NCBI GenBank assembly: GCA_003254905.1
Contig: QANU01107566.1
Coordinates: forward strand, 641,585 to 705,584
DNA from: Nissolia schottii
Taxonomy: Eukaryota; Streptophyta; Magnoliopsida; Fabales; Fabaceae
DNA: 64,000 bases
Direction: 5' to 3'
In this document: positions 1-13,094 of the stretch, in pieces
Layout: each line of letters starts with the position of its first letter
How positions within the stretch are numbered: position 1 is the stretch's first letter
Position numbers and translations under genes: made by a program
The notes under the pieces: model-generated
Seen by the model: only the letters and a program-made list of their open reading frames with translations
What the model was told of the DNA's origin: nothing
The model's database searches: none

Positions 1-371
1 ATGAAGATTCGACAAAGTTTCACTTCGCTGTCGAATGCCACAACCCTCCTCTTCTATCCGAGTTTGTGACCAACAATATAAAGATTTGCAATAAGCAAAA
101 CATAGGCAAAGTTGTGTGCACAGGCAGAGTTGTGTGCAAAGCCAAAAGAACGGGAAAAAAAAGTAACGCTCTAGCAGTCGCTCGTTTGGAACCCAAAATT
201 AAATTTATCCAGGGTCATCACAATAAAAAGTATAAGATCATACACAATCAACAAGTAGAAGCATCACAAGTACTTTTGACACGAGATAATAAATAACTCA
301 ATATGAGGCACCAAAATTTTCGTTTCATTTTACATTTCATTTAACATTAGGAAGTTAAAGGAAATAAGTAC

Positions 372-3300
372 CTCTTCTGCCTCCAAAGATACCCCAATCA
401 ATCTATTAATGTAAGATAGAGAAACTTCCATATCGTAGATGGACAAATCAGGGTATATGGGTGACTTTCCATCAGACGAAATCACTTCAACTGGTTCGAT
501 GACATACTTATTTTCACAATATTCTGAGAAGGTTGTTACCTAAGAAAACACAGAATAGTCTACCATCAACTAAATAATTGTAACGTCTACAAAATGTAAG
601 TAGGATAACATATGACGAAATTCACTACTTTACCATTGTATTTAAAACAATCTTTGCTTTTGTCAGATCAGTAGCAGTGCATTCAATAAATACGTTCTTT
701 GTCTCCAGAGTGATGGCTGAATGTGCACCATTGATAATTGGGGGTAAAGATAAAACAGTTCTGTCAACATATTGAATGGTCAAGAATTGAATTCAACAAC
801 AGCAAGTTGGAAGAACATAAGAGCAAATTAATGGTCCAGTGCCACGAGCTTGTTGTTCACAAAGATGCAATTTACAGAAGATAGAGCAGGAGCAATCATT
901 AAAACCATTTCCAAGGTTAACCTAGCAAACAATTAGTGGGAAAGCATCTCACTGAAGAAAACATGATAGTTCGTTTTCAGTTCAAGCATCCATACAATGT
1001 TTTGTATGCAGTGTGTATGTTTGCTTGTGCTCATGGGGTTAAAATTTGATAATGTATATAACTACTCTACAGTAGCAAACTTAAACAATTATTTTGTTGA
1101 AAAAGATTACAATGCATGTACATTACATACAACAATGAGTATATTTTGCTCTCAATTTGACAAATAAAATAGTCATAGTTTAATTTTATAGAGTAGAATT
1201 TCAACTAAAAGGTTGTCTTTTTCTAGATCCAAACATTTTACTAGAAAGAGCAGGGAGAAAGTACAGCTAGCAGGGGACGAGGAATCCACCTACAATGAGC
1301 TAAACTGGCTCCATCGTCCAGCAGGCTCAATACCAGAACTGGACATCGTATGAAAGGTAATCTATGAGGTCACATCGCCATATAAAGCATCAAAACCCCA
1401 CATAGAAGAAGTAAATACAAAGCACTAGGAAGGATCACAAAGCCATACACAGAGACAGCTCCTCCCAAAGAATAGAAAATAGGCTAGGCCTTGTGGGACC
1501 AAAGTCATAGACTGAAGTGAACCACCAATGTCCCAATCCTCTAATATCAAGCAAGACCAAAACAGAGAAAATCCCACGTAACCAACAGGATGGTCTTAAT
1601 TTATGAATTTTAATACTTTAGAAAAAAAAAAGTCAATAATAAGAATTCTGAAAAAAAAAATTCAAAATTAAATTAGGAATTTTAGAATGGTTTTCAAACA
1701 TAGTGTTTCTTTATTTTACTTCTAAATATAACTTTGAGACAGCTAGCATAAGCATTTCTCACACCATCAGTGAATCAATTTTAATCCTATGTGTAAAGTT
1801 GTTGCAGTATCCATGGATAGGAGAAAAAGCAGATTGATCTTGTTAAAAATGTAATTTTCCTCTATTACCATGTCAGGATCTTCTTCAACGTGCTAACATT
1901 TTCTAACTGAATTTTTTCACCATCCATTCCACAAACCACACAGTTTAAATATATTGACCCCAGTACATACAGAGCTTTGCAAGACCATAACAGTGTAACA
2001 CGTGTAAATGAGAACTAAAATATTTCAAATATTTAAAATATAAATATCATGATACAGTGAAGAATACAGCAGCTTTGACAAGGCTCTTTAACAGTGTAAC
2101 CCAAATGAGAGCTAAAAGATTTCAAATCTCTGTAAACTGAAGTATCATGATAATATTAAAAAGTATACCTCTTACGGTCATATATAACAGGAAAAACAGG
2201 GGAATCCTCAATTATATGCAAGAACTTCTTCAGTTTCAAATCTGACTGTCAAACATAAACCAAGAAAGTATTCAGACAAGTCTCAAAGGAAGCATGTCCA
2301 AATGGAATAAGGATAATCATGGATGAAATGAACACACGAGTGAACACAAATAACTCATAAACCTACTTAATCTAGGTTTGTAATATCTTTTGATATGTAC
2401 AGCAAGGAAATATTGCACAAAAACTCACTTTATAGAACTCCATCAGCTCATCAGCCCTGAAGCTCCTTTCCTACCATGCCAAAAAAAACTTCAATTTAGT
2501 ATGCCAGTCGGCATTAAAAATTCATAGACCAGTTAGTAATGTTATCTGAGAGTGTAATTTAAATCACAATCTTTTGCAGTAAAGGAGGCTGTAGCAGTAT
2601 TTAATTTCAAACATACACTTAGTAAGAAATGGCTGCCATAAATAAAAATTACCTGCTTTAGTGGAGTAAAATTTATACTTGAAGGGGGTAACGCCTGGAA
2701 TAACAGATGACTAAAGTCACTGACTATAATGGTGAAAAGATGATTAAAGTACATAAGAAAATGGTCAATAACAAAAACTCCAGGAGAGATTTTTGGTCAA
2801 CTGGTTTTTTAATTAAAAAAAAAATCAGAGTTTGAGCCATAAACACCGCAAAATCACATCAAGCACCACCGTGATTCCTTTGCTACCAATAAGCTTCAAA
2901 CCACAGTAATAGGTTAACAATTCCATATAGACCACAGCATCACACATGGTAGGCCAAACAAGGAAAAACGGTTCACACCTCTGCGCTTCACATTTATTCG
3001 GTAAAAAATTTGCTTGCTCCCTCAAATTTATAATGTAAGAAAACATGAGCTAAAAATCACGACATTCCATAACCACATAAAGAAGAAAACAAAAAGCACT
3101 ACTTGATAAATTCACACAAGATTTCGCGGGAAGAACGCCAGTCCAAGAATCACTTATCAGAGCTGGATGCCTATCACAAACAACCCAATTGCCAAATCAC
3201 AACTTCCTCAACCTAAGGAGCATGAATCTGCTTTAAACATAGTACCAACATGTCTTTCTAAATCTTGAATCCACCATGAAAAGAATAAACCAACCTCATA

Positions 3301-4625
3301 TGTAAAAGGGCCTTCCAATTTATCCAGATCATGAGTGCCAATGGCAACAAGAGTTCTTCGCCTGAAAGGCAACATAATTCAGAAAGAAAACAGAAGAAAA
3401 GAACTAGGAAGGATTCCAAATTTTTCAAGGAAAACTCATATTAAGTAGGGTAAGAAAATGATATACAACATGTTTAAACCAAAATCAGCTTAGAACAAGG
3501 ACAATATTACTATATTCGGAATATGCAAGCTAGTTATCAAGAGCTCAGCAAGGGAAACAAGGCCACATGAAAGAACTCGAACTAGAAGGTACATTTTGGT
3601 TAAAATAGAGAAACAACTAGTATGCAGCTTAAAACAAAGAAAGCTGCAAGTGAGACCACATTACCGACAAATGTTTTGGTGAAGCTTGTCTTGGAGATCG
3701 ATAAAGCTGTTGTATCTTGCTTTATCAAACGTTATACCTCTCAACACGGCACACATGACATATGGACGGATCAGAGATGTCTGCAACAATTAAAGAAAAC
3801 AAAAGAAACATCACATTTTCCACTTAATCAAATGCCCAAGCTCAAAGAAGAAAATATAATTGTGCAAGAATGTCATGACTACCTCAGGCTTCACATGCAT
3901 TTTGAGCATTGAATCTTTACTCACGTCAGCCAATCTGTAAGTAGGAATCTCCTGGGTCTCACAGAATACTCTGAGAGCCTGAGCAAGCCCTTCAAGGCAC
4001 AGCAAATCATATCTGTCAAAAAAGCCAAAAAAGCAAGTTATCACCAATTTCACCGCTCTTTGCATTTACTAATTCTTATTACAAACAAACACTCCACAAT
4101 TTTCTGGTGAAAATATTGAAATAAACTTGTTATCTTTGCATCAATTTTGTTATGAAATTAGTAACGGTACCTGTTGGCAGGAACTTCGATTTTGTAGATA
4201 ACTTCTTCATCCTCATCAGCTTCTTCATCTTCAGCTTCCAAATGCTTCTCTTTTCTCACAATTGCCTTCTCTGTCGTCTGTTACAGTCACACTGTATTCA
4301 TCAGATAATCATCATCTATCGCTAATTCTAAATTTTTTTTTTTAAATGACGCATTATTTGAATTGAATTGAGGCTCTGTATTAGGTCGATAAACACGACG
4401 AGGTGCTTACGACGTCGTCAAGCTCGATACCAAAACTGAAGCACAAGTCCTCGAATTCCTCTTGCGCTGAACAACAACAACAACAAAAAAACGAAGTTTA
4501 TTGTGAGCGTGCATAACAATGGATGGATGATAATAGAGAGAAGAAGCGTGAGAAACGGAGGGCTCACTGTAAGTTCGTCCTAGAGCCGCGAACAGGCGAT
4601 CCCGCCCCACGCTCACGGTAGGCAT
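372..4625 (-). CDS. Phenylalanine--tRNA ligase beta subunit, cytosolic (partial; C-terminal half lies left of the window)
   Basis: This gene encodes the beta subunit of cytosolic phenylalanyl-tRNA synthetase, which with the alpha subunit charges tRNA-Phe. Eleven coding exons are readable on the minus strand: 4625-4568, 4466-4411, 4277-4171, 4012-3883, 3780-3665, 3361-3295, 2694-2653, 2470-2429, 2245-2169, 760-634 and 539-372. They join in one frame into 330 codons of a family that is usually about 600 residues. The start is the ATG at 4625 ([19 protein letters not shown]). Family landmarks include an acidic [12 protein letters not shown] stretch near residues 50-65, [18 protein letters not shown] in exons 3-4, [20 protein letters not shown] (exons 5-6) and ADELMEFYK in exon 8, corresponding to the N-terminal and B3/B4 tRNA-binding region. 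Exons 7 and 8 are only 42 bp each. After exon 11 (SLEAEE) a donor GT is present and no further exon is visible down to base 1, so the gene continues out of the window. Confidence 0.95.
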
Positions 4626-4960
4626 CGTGTGCTGTGTACTGTGCTTCTGCTCTCACGGAGTGTGACTCTGCAAAGTCTGCAACCACGATGCGACAGTCGT
4701 CGACGCAGACGAATCCGACTCGTTTAGGTTTTTTTTAAATGGGCCAGAATATGTTGTATTGGTCCATTGGGCCCGCATTACAAGCCCAATATGAAGCTGG
4801 GTCAAGAAAAAAGGCCCGAACTAGCCCAACATAAAATAAATAGAGTCATGATCACGCGCCAGGCGCGTAGAACTCTTGTGTCAAACCCTAATTAAACCCC
4901 CTAACCTTGCAGCTTCTTCTCTTTCACTCTCATTTCCGCCATCGTCTTCGCAGCTCAGAG

Positions 4961-4994
<34 letters not shown>
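4626..4994. promoter_or_regulatory. Shared bidirectional promoter between PheRS-beta and NHP2-like genes
   Basis: Only 369 bp separate the two divergent start codons. The interval holds several TGGGCC/GCCCA (site II-type) motifs at about 4739-4745, 4768-4776, 4782-4790, 4813-4817 and 4822-4829, an AT-rich TATA-like stretch near 4830-4842, and a telo-box AAACCCTAA at 4883-4891. In plants the telo-box plus site II combination marks genes for ribosomal proteins and ribosome biogenesis, which fits NHP2 and suggests co-regulation of the synthetase gene. The motifs are seen directly; shared control is inferred. Confidence 0.7.
4964..4994. repeat. GA microsatellite in the 5' leader of the NHP2-like gene
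   Basis: A (GA)n tract of about 30 bp ends immediately before the NHP2-like start codon at 4995. CT/GA tracts are common in plant 5' leaders and can bind GAGA-type BPC factors. Here the tract directly abuts the ATG, so its length probably varies between accessions. Confidence 0.85.
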
Positions 4995-4998
<4 letters not shown>

Positions 4999-6687
4999 GA
5001 AGTGACAGCGAGGCAGAGAAGTCGGTGCAGAAAGAGAAGGAGAGGAAGAAGATGCTAGCGCTGGCTCCGATTGCGAAGCCCCTTGCTGGGAAGAAGCTCT
5101 GCAAGCGAACTCTGAAGCTTGTTCGTAGAGGTATGCTAACGTTTGATTCTTGATACCTTGCTTCGTTTGTGGTTCTTTACTCGCTGCGTAAGAGAAAGCG
5201 TCAATTTTATTTTTCTTTTGGTATTTGTTTGAGTGGGAAAAAAATATATTAGCTTGGAGCTGACTAGGTTTTGATACTGCTCTCCCTACATTTGTTTTTT
5301 TTTGGTTTTTCTTATCTGGTCAAAATAAAAAAGAAAATTCAAAACTTGTTTTTGTAAAGTAGAAAGGAAAGTATGTTACACATTTTTGTTGCGTGACGGA
5401 ATATGTGTTGTAAATGGTATTTTCTGTTTCTTCTGTAGAAATTTGTTATGTGTTCTTACAGAAACCATAATCTACTGTTGCCTAATTGTTTGATTGGGGT
5501 TGTTTCAGCTGCTGAACACAAGTGCTTAAAGAGAGGAGTGAAGGAAGTGGTTAAAAGCATAAGGCGTGGTAACAAAGGGTCAGCATACTATTATGTGAAT
5601 ATTCTCTTATATTCAGAAAAGAGCATTTTTTTAAGAAAAAAATGTATGCAGAAACCAGTTTTTATTGATCCCCTTTGATATAAGGGGGAAATACATAAAC
5701 ACGCCCAGTTGGGTTCTGCGAATTCCTTTGTGTTAGCATTGTTTGCACTGTGCAAGAGAAATGTGTTTCCTAATTTTTCTGCTTTTGTGGATGCAGAATC
5801 TGTGTTATAGCTGGGAACATATCACCGATTGATGTCATCACTCATGTTCCTATCCTGTGTGAAGATTCTGACATTCCATATGTATATGTCCCTTCTAAAG
5901 AAGTATGTAGCCTCCTTTCTATTTTATTTTGATGTCTATAGTTAATATTGTATGCCTCTTGTTTTCCTATTTTTCTTGCTTCTCATTTTTTTCTTCTTGG
6001 TTAATTTAATGGTAGAACCGTAGAAGTTAGAATTTGTTTTTCTGAGGGGTTTTTTTTTTCCTAATTCTTAAGAGATAGGAACTGGAGTGTTTTTTATGTA
6101 CTTGTTCAGTCAAAGTTTACATAACAGTAGTGTAATAATCATTAGGAATTGGGCACATCTAACCTCTATTTTTTTTTAAAACTGAATACATGTCCCTCCT
6201 ATTATCAATCGAATGGTATAGATTTTCAGTATCTCCTTCATCCATTCAACTGATCTGAATCTCATTGGGATGTCTGAAATGGCCAAATGGGATTCCTTTT
6301 CCAGAAGTACTTCTTTAGATTCTGTTTTGCGCTTGTAACCTACCCAATATATTATGTGATCATTTCACTTGAAATGTGAATTAGAGTGCGAAAAGCATGG
6401 GACATTTGTCTGAAATTTGTTTCTTTCTTAGATGAGAAGACCTGTTTTTCCATGTCATGTTTGTATCGAAACTGGCCATTACTGGAGTGCATGAATTGTC
6501 ACACTTTATTATTTCCAATTTCCAGGACCTTGCAACTGCAGGATCAACAAAGAGGCCTACATGCTGCGTTTTGGTGATGACCAAGCCTGCAAAGGGAGAA
6601 CTGGAGCAGGGAGAACAAGAGAAACTAAAGTCAGATTATGATCAAGTTGTATCGGAAATCAAAGAGATTACAGCTTCACTTTTTTGA
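4995..6687 (+). CDS. NHP2: H/ACA ribonucleoprotein complex subunit 2-like protein (NHP2-like)
   Basis: NHP2 is the L7Ae-family kink-turn RNA-binding subunit of H/ACA snoRNPs, which guide pseudouridylation of rRNA in the nucleolus. Four exons (4995-5130, 5509-5578, 5797-5902, 6526-6687) join without frame breaks into 157 residues, the usual length for the family. The N-terminus is charged and lysine-rich (MGSDSEAEKSVQKEKERKK). The L7Ae core follows from about residue 45, with KRGVKEVVKSIRRGNKG, then CVIAGNISPIDVITHVP and IPYVYVPSKEDLATAG, and the protein ends in a short helical tail (EIKEITASLF). All introns obey GT..AG. The gene is divergent from PheRS-beta and convergent with the TTM-type gene downstream. 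Confidence 0.95.
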
Positions 6688-7189
6688 AATCGGCACACAT
6701 GTATCAGTGCTTTCTTTTCCAGCTGGTTTAACACATCTGTAGTGTGCCTTAGGATCAATTCATGACGCATCGTTTTTAATCTGGGTTAATATATGTGTGG
6801 ATTTTAATTTTGCGCATCATTTTCTTCGTATACACGCTATTGGTGCCTTGTCTTCTTTGGATGGAAAAATTGTGAAGTGATAACATATTCAACAACTTGC
6901 TCCACAGAGCAAAATTTGTAAAAATGCCAACTGGAAAAGTTCATTAGCCATGCTAGTTCATTATTCCACCAAGGAAAAGAGGATGATTTATTTAGCTATA
7001 TAAAGATGAACAGAACCAAGTATTTATTGATACAAAGTACTTCATATAACAATGGTTGACTATCATAGTATTCTACTAGGTTATGAAGCAGCCCCTTGGA
7101 GATGGCCATGTAACCAGAAACATTTTACATGGTACTTATTATGCTTCTTTCACAAAGTGTGACAAGAATTACATATACATAACTACATG
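6688..7189. other. Convergent 3' flanks of the NHP2-like and TTM-type genes
   Basis: This 500-bp interval lies between two facing stop codons (6687 plus, 7190 minus). It must hold both 3' UTRs and their poly(A) sites, so the transcripts may overlap. No repeat, RNA gene or extra coding exon is recognisable. Confidence 0.6.
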
Positions 7190-10100
7190 TTACTTTTGGG
7201 ATGCCAAACCCTTGAACAAGAACACACCAACAGCACCAACTGCCAAAGTCAGAACAAGGGGGATAGCAACGGATTCAATTTCACGCAGTCTGCTTGTCTG
7301 GTCTGCTCTTTCCACCCGTGACTTCTCTCCACAGTATTCATGAAACAGATTGCTCAGTGTGTCTAATTTATGTATGATTTGCCGTTGTCCTCGTGCAACA
7401 AGTAAAACCTATTAAAAAGAGAAAAATATTATTTGAACCCATGATGCATGGCTATAGTATAAGTCATAATATATGGATGTAAGTGCAAGTGAATTTAGGG
7501 TCTTTTTTCATCTAGGACTCAGGCTCTAATCATGTTTATCTGGCATGTGAGTCAGAATGCATCTATTAATTCAGAAGACTCAGCGTGCATAAACTGTCGT
7601 GTGTTCAAAATGAGAGGGTATATCTGAACTACCTCCTCCATCAGGGGAGACTCCCTAGCCAATAGGGAAGACGATGAAGAATGAGGCAGCAATGATCCAG
7701 TTAATGAACCATTTCCCAATCCAGTTACAAAGAGAGAAGTGGGAGCTGAGCCATTGCAGGCTTCAGCCTGCAGAGCCAAGTTTTGTTGGCTGGCTTTGCT
7801 GATTGCAAACTTTGAATTCATCTCCTCGATTCGCGAGGTAAATTCATCCATTCTTTCAGTTAATGTGGAAATTTGATCAGAAAGCTGAGTGATGACTCCC
7901 TGGACAACCCAAGCAAATATCAGCAGATGAATCATTTATATAGGAAAATAACAACTACAACAACCAAGTTTTGTCCCACTAGGTTAGGTCAGCTACATGA
8001 AACAAACAACACAATAGGAAACATGACTAGGAAAATTAGAAACCAAAAAACAAGCCTTTTGACAGTCACAATGGAAGAAAGTTATATTCTTGCGACTTCT
8101 CTATGCCAAAAAAAATAGAATAAAATAATTTTTAAAAAAAACATATATGTAATGTCCAATAAAGTTTGATATAAACTTGCAACACATCCTATCTAAAGTT
8201 TATTGCCAATGTGCAGTAGCAGTACAATTGCATATCATTGTTTTTTCTCCATTCCTATCTGCAGACTCAACATATAACTTTTCCAATTTCCACACAGTGA
8301 GATACAAAAGATGATAAATGAGTAGGCCAAAATGATGGTCATTGCATGACTTCTGAAGGCACATATATCTTACTTGGTTAGCAACTGGTGTAGGTGATTC
8401 TAGAGCTTTCCCATCAAATCTTCTGTTGTTTATAGCTAGTCTAGTCAGCTTGGATAGATGCTTGTCCCTCTGACTAGAATATGAGTGAGAAATAGCACCA
8501 CTGAAGACAAACATGAGAAAAACATCACAAGGCCTTACTTTAACATAATTTTATTCAGATTCAGAAAACCATAAGCTGAACATGAAAAGCAAGTAGAGGA
8601 CACAACAACATTCTCTTCATGGCAAGGAGAATATGTAATGAAATTATTAATTACCGATTCAGATACTTCATTCTCCTATCTGCAGAAGCTCTAGAAAGGG
8701 CTTCTTTTGGGCTTGAAACCATATCATCCTCAATGCTTAGTTTTGACTTAAGATCCTCAGGTAGTGCCTGCATTTTGACCAAATCAGTGTATTATGCATG
8801 GCATAAGAAAACATTAAAAAAATAAAAATAAATATAAAAATAAAGTGGCAGGAGAGATCATACCATCACATCATTAACGAGCTTTTCTAGCTGAATTTGT
8901 TCAATGTAAGTGCGAGGAACATATGAACCATCCAACCCCAGTTTCTCTGCAACAAGTTTAACATAGTTTCTATCTTTCCCTTGCACCTGCGAAACAAAAT
9001 GAAACAGCTATCTGAGTTACCGACAAGAAAAGAAACTAATAAACACAGAATGTGTGTGAACATTTGGCCCAATCACCGTTGACCGCTTTAAAGCCAATGG
9101 CTGAAAAAATAACTTTTAAGCCAATTTATAAATAGGAATACAAAGTTTAGTTTTCAAAACCCGGGCCAACATGCTCCATTCCTATCCATAGATAATGTTG
9201 CACACATACATAGACATGTATATATGTATTCATTTAAATTGATGGGTTGTGGCCAAGCTTGGCCTTTATTACTCATACAAACAGGGCTAGGGATAGGCCA
9301 GGCTAGGGTCATGGCTCTAATGTAATGGTGCTTATATACTCTCAACCAAAAAGACCACACATGAGAAAAGAACAAACATGGATAGATGAAAGATATTTAT
9401 CAATAAACAACAATGAACCATAAAAGAACCTCACTAACATTAAATAATCAAGAGGCGCTTGGAACAGAACAACATATAATTGTTATTCATCTCAATTCCA
9501 ACATAATGTACTAGTAATAAAGAAAAATATGTATGATATGCTGCTATACCTGGACATATAACCGATTAAGTTGTTCTAGCCAATCAGTTTTTACAGACAC
9601 TTTATCATCACAAAAGACATGGCTGCTTCTTTTCAGGATAGCTGCAATAGTGTACCCCAATGCCATCAACCCTCCAAGAAGGCGCACGCTGACCTCGAAA
9701 GTTATTCTAGGTGATATTATAAATGGACTATCTGTAACCCATTCCTGAAAAGAATAAATCTCTATCAATATAGAGGTTTCAATGTAATCTTGCTTCTAAG
9801 TACAAATCTGTAACCAAATCTCAGACTCATAATTTTGCTACTAAAGCAAATAAACAATTAGAGTTGTTTCATAAATGCATATTTACCAAATTAGACAAGA
9901 AAAATATCCCTCGTTCGACATTTTCTCAACAATAACATAACAACAACAATCTAAAAGGTTAAGTTTTCAATAACTAAACCTCAAACATGAGATTGTACTT
10001 TCCATCCCGGTTTCTCATCCTCAAGTATGATTGACATGCTTCAGGGTCTTCCCCAGGGGGTAGAAGATATATGTCATATGTTTCCTCATTGGTTTCAGTA

Positions 10101-12545
10101 TGCTCAGCACCAATAACTGCCTTGATTTGATCTACAGTCACAGGTTTTGCTGACTAAAACAGTATAAACAATCACAATAATGCATCAAAAGAAGACACTT
10201 GAAAACACAAAGCACCATACTAACGTAACATAGTTTCACCTTCAATATATAGGAAGGATTCTGGAATCCAGAGAATGGATTAAACTTGTTAATAATTTTT
10301 ATATGCGCTGTTTGGAGATCTGGCTCAATAAAAGCTTTATACATAGGATATACCTACAAAATAACAGGTAAGAATTAAAGTAGATACCTCTTAGGCGAAC
10401 ACAATGCATGTTTTTCGAATGCTCCTAAAGAAAAGAAAAAAAATCTAACATGGGATCAGTGAAAAACCGTTTCAGAGATTTGATGAATGATTTCTTCAGG
10501 CTCTTGACCAGCACGTTGAATGTCCCGTAAAACACGCTTGACAAGGTCAAAGTGAACTCCACCGGTGACCGAAACACGAAGATCAAGCAAAGGTCGTAAT
10601 TTTTCACTCAAGGCATAGATGCCTTCTATGATGACAATGCGAGAGCTAGGGGCTTCAACGGTCCTGTAAGCAATAAAGTAATAGTAACTGCAACAACATT
10701 TGGTTTATAATAATATGATATTATTGATAAGTGCTAATGTTTATCCAAACCTACACATTCTGTTAACCACACAACAGACATGCATGTGCATGTATGTGCT
10801 TTGTGTGTGTCTGTCTATCTAACTATGGATTGTTTGTGTGAATGCACAATAGATGCAAAATCCAACAACAATATAATGCTAGATGATAGTGTGCATGTAT
10901 TTATGAACTATTTTTTTGCATAAAAAAAATTATGAACTATTTTGATCCAAAAATTCAAGAAAACCAGAAATCACAAGGATTTTCATGACGTAAAGCATTT
11001 CATACACACACACTCACTATAACTTGATTCATAGAAGGAATCGGTAATCATTATTATTTTGTATTCTCTTTTCAAGTTTCCCTCATTTGTGAGAAAAAAC
11101 CCTAGATAGCAAAGCCACAAAACAACCCTTTGCATATTCTAAAACAGAAGAAGTCGAAAGGTACACAACCTGTACCCTATGCGAGAACTAGACTTGAAAT
11201 CATATATTGGAACCTGAACTGGCTTCCCTGCTTTAAGACCCCGTATATTTTCTAGCAAGGTATCATAATCCGTCAACCGAGGGTCTGTTTAAAAAAAGCA
11301 CGACATTAGAACTATGGATTGCATCTCATCCCTTCCTAATTCTTGATCATTTACTAAAATGATAAAATAGTAAAATTATCTCTTAGAATTGTAAAGAGTA
11401 TAATAAAGTTAGATACTACTGGAAACTAATGCATATTATCAGCAAAAGATGACAAACATAAAAACATGTTTGTTCCTCCATACATATATATATATATATA
11501 GGTCATGCAAATGTTACGTAGAAATTATGGCATGTAGGTCCAAGGTAGATTAGAAAGTTGTTCTATCTAGTGTGGTAAAAATGACTTTAGGATTATTTTC
11601 CAAAGTCACAAAAGGGATGGCAATAGAGAATGTGGATGCCATGCTAGAGATTTAAAATGCTGTTATTAGCTCTCACCTAATAAAAAATTAGCTTTAGATG
11701 ATCAAGGGAAAATTAATGAAACTTGTCATTCTCGACTTGGAGAATTCAGAAAAGACATTCACTGTAATCACTTGAGTCTTGCTTTTAAAAATTAAATATT
11801 AAAAACAGGACACATACAAATTGATTAAGTCTGAAATGATAACCATATATCCACAATGCAGTTATGCAAAAACCATAAAGAGAAATAAAACTTAATACAC
11901 TTTTGTTGTTTACATTGAACCCTAATTTTTTTCGTCTTTTTTTTGTGTCAGTGTATGTGTTCTCTGAGATGCCTATCGATTGCTCAGCAGCAGAAATAAC
12001 TTGGGCTAAAACATGTTCAAAGCCACATACTCACAAGCAACAAGAAGCAACAGTCAGTCTTGCTATGTTGACAATCAGAACAAAAAAATACATAGAGAGA
12101 AATAAACACGATCAAGAAAACTTCACAAAACCTTCATTGAAACAAGATAGATGTCCTTGCTCCTCATAGAATAAGCAAAAGGAAGTGGAAGCAGAGAAAA
12201 CTTACCATCATAATTGCCGTCTATGATTCGACTAGAATCATTATAATTGTCCATTGTAATGACAGCTAAGCTCGGCATAAAACTTTGGACCTTGTCAGTA
12301 AAAACAGTTTTCCCTGCTCCAGAGGGACCTGCAACTCCTACTAATATGATCCCATCATTCTTTTGAGCCAACAACTGGCATGCACGAATAACTATGAAGA
12401 ACCCTTTCTCAAATGACAAAGAATCTTGGATTGGAACAATTTCATAGCGATCACAATCCTTTCTCTTAACTAGTTGAACCTGATCCCGCAGTAGGCCATG
12501 ACGTCGCCGAGGAGAATCAGCACCAGAAACAGTATCTTGTGCCAT
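7190..12545 (-). CDS. TTM1/TTM2-type protein: uridine-kinase-like P-loop domain fused to a CYTH (triphosphate tunnel) domain with C-terminal membrane anchor
   Basis: Eleven minus-strand exons (12545-12206, 11284-11170, 10663-10468, 10353-10240, 10153-9980, 9744-9550, 8986-8864, 8767-8655, 8500-8374, 7899-7633, 7408-7190) join in one frame into 660 residues. A Walker A motif GPSGAGKT sits at residues 73-80, followed by a uridine-kinase-like region (TMDNYND, VIIEGIYALSEKLR). The CYTH domain occupies roughly residues 255-420 (TYDIYLLPPGEDPEACQSYL, WLEQLNR). A predicted coiled coil (QISTLTERMDEFTSRIEEMN) lies near 505-530, and a hydrophobic helix near 635-655 precedes the C-terminus GLASQK. Plant TTM1 and TTM2 have this architecture, are tail-anchored in the mitochondrial outer membrane and act in senescence and immunity; which of the two this represents is not decided. 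An in-frame ATG 12 bp upstream (12557) is possible, but MAQDTVSGADSPRRR matches the family start. A likely 5'-UTR splice acceptor (CTGCAG) lies just upstream. Confidence 0.93.
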
Positions 12546-12950
12546 TAAGGAAACCAAGGACGTTCACACCATATGCTGCAGAAAAGGAAGAAGGCAATGA
12601 AAATGACACAGCAGAAGACAGGAACAAAACCAGGACGCATAAGGACTTAAAACTGCACAAGTTGCACACGGAATCAAGGGGTGGCATTATCATATATCAA
12701 AACATATATTATAGTTACAAAATTAATATAATTTATTTTCTACTTTGCAGCTTACAAATTTACCGTATGTTTCAATCATTAAGTGATAATCACATTCAAA
12801 TGGCCGTGACAAGAGCAAATCCAACTCATATCTATTGGTCACTATTTTGGTAGTCATTCATGTACGTTCATCGCTGTAAACCAATAAAGAAGTTAACTAC
12901 AATTTCAAGCTATAGAAATATAAGTCAGAGAGTAATGCCACAGCCTCCTA

Positions 12951-13092
12951 ACTTTTTAGCCTAATTATCCTCCTAACAACCCCACAAAGACACTTGGCAA
13001 TTTTGGGTGGCAAGATATGAAAAAAAAAAAGATGATATTATTGCCAAGTGTCACTCACAGGAGTTGTTAGGAGGATAATTAGGCTAAAAAGT
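12951..13092. mobile_element. Palindromic MITE (Stowaway-like, TA target)
   Basis: The first 30 bp (ACTTTTTAGCCTAATTATCC...) and the last 30 bp are perfect inverted repeats. A second inverted pair, CACTTGGCAA/TTGCCAAGTG, lies inside. The element is 142 bp and is flanked by TA dinucleotides at 12949-12950 and 13093-13094, consistent with Tc1/mariner MITEs. The extreme palindromy means the TA could also be read as part of the repeat. It sits just upstream of the TTM-type gene, in its promoter or a 5'-UTR intron. Confidence 0.75.
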
Positions 13093-13094
13093 TA

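Noticed and set aside
1-60. Open minus-strand frame at the left edge as a PheRS-beta exon
   Set aside because: Its translation does not resemble the expected continuation after SLEAEE, and no splice acceptor fits; it is more likely intron.
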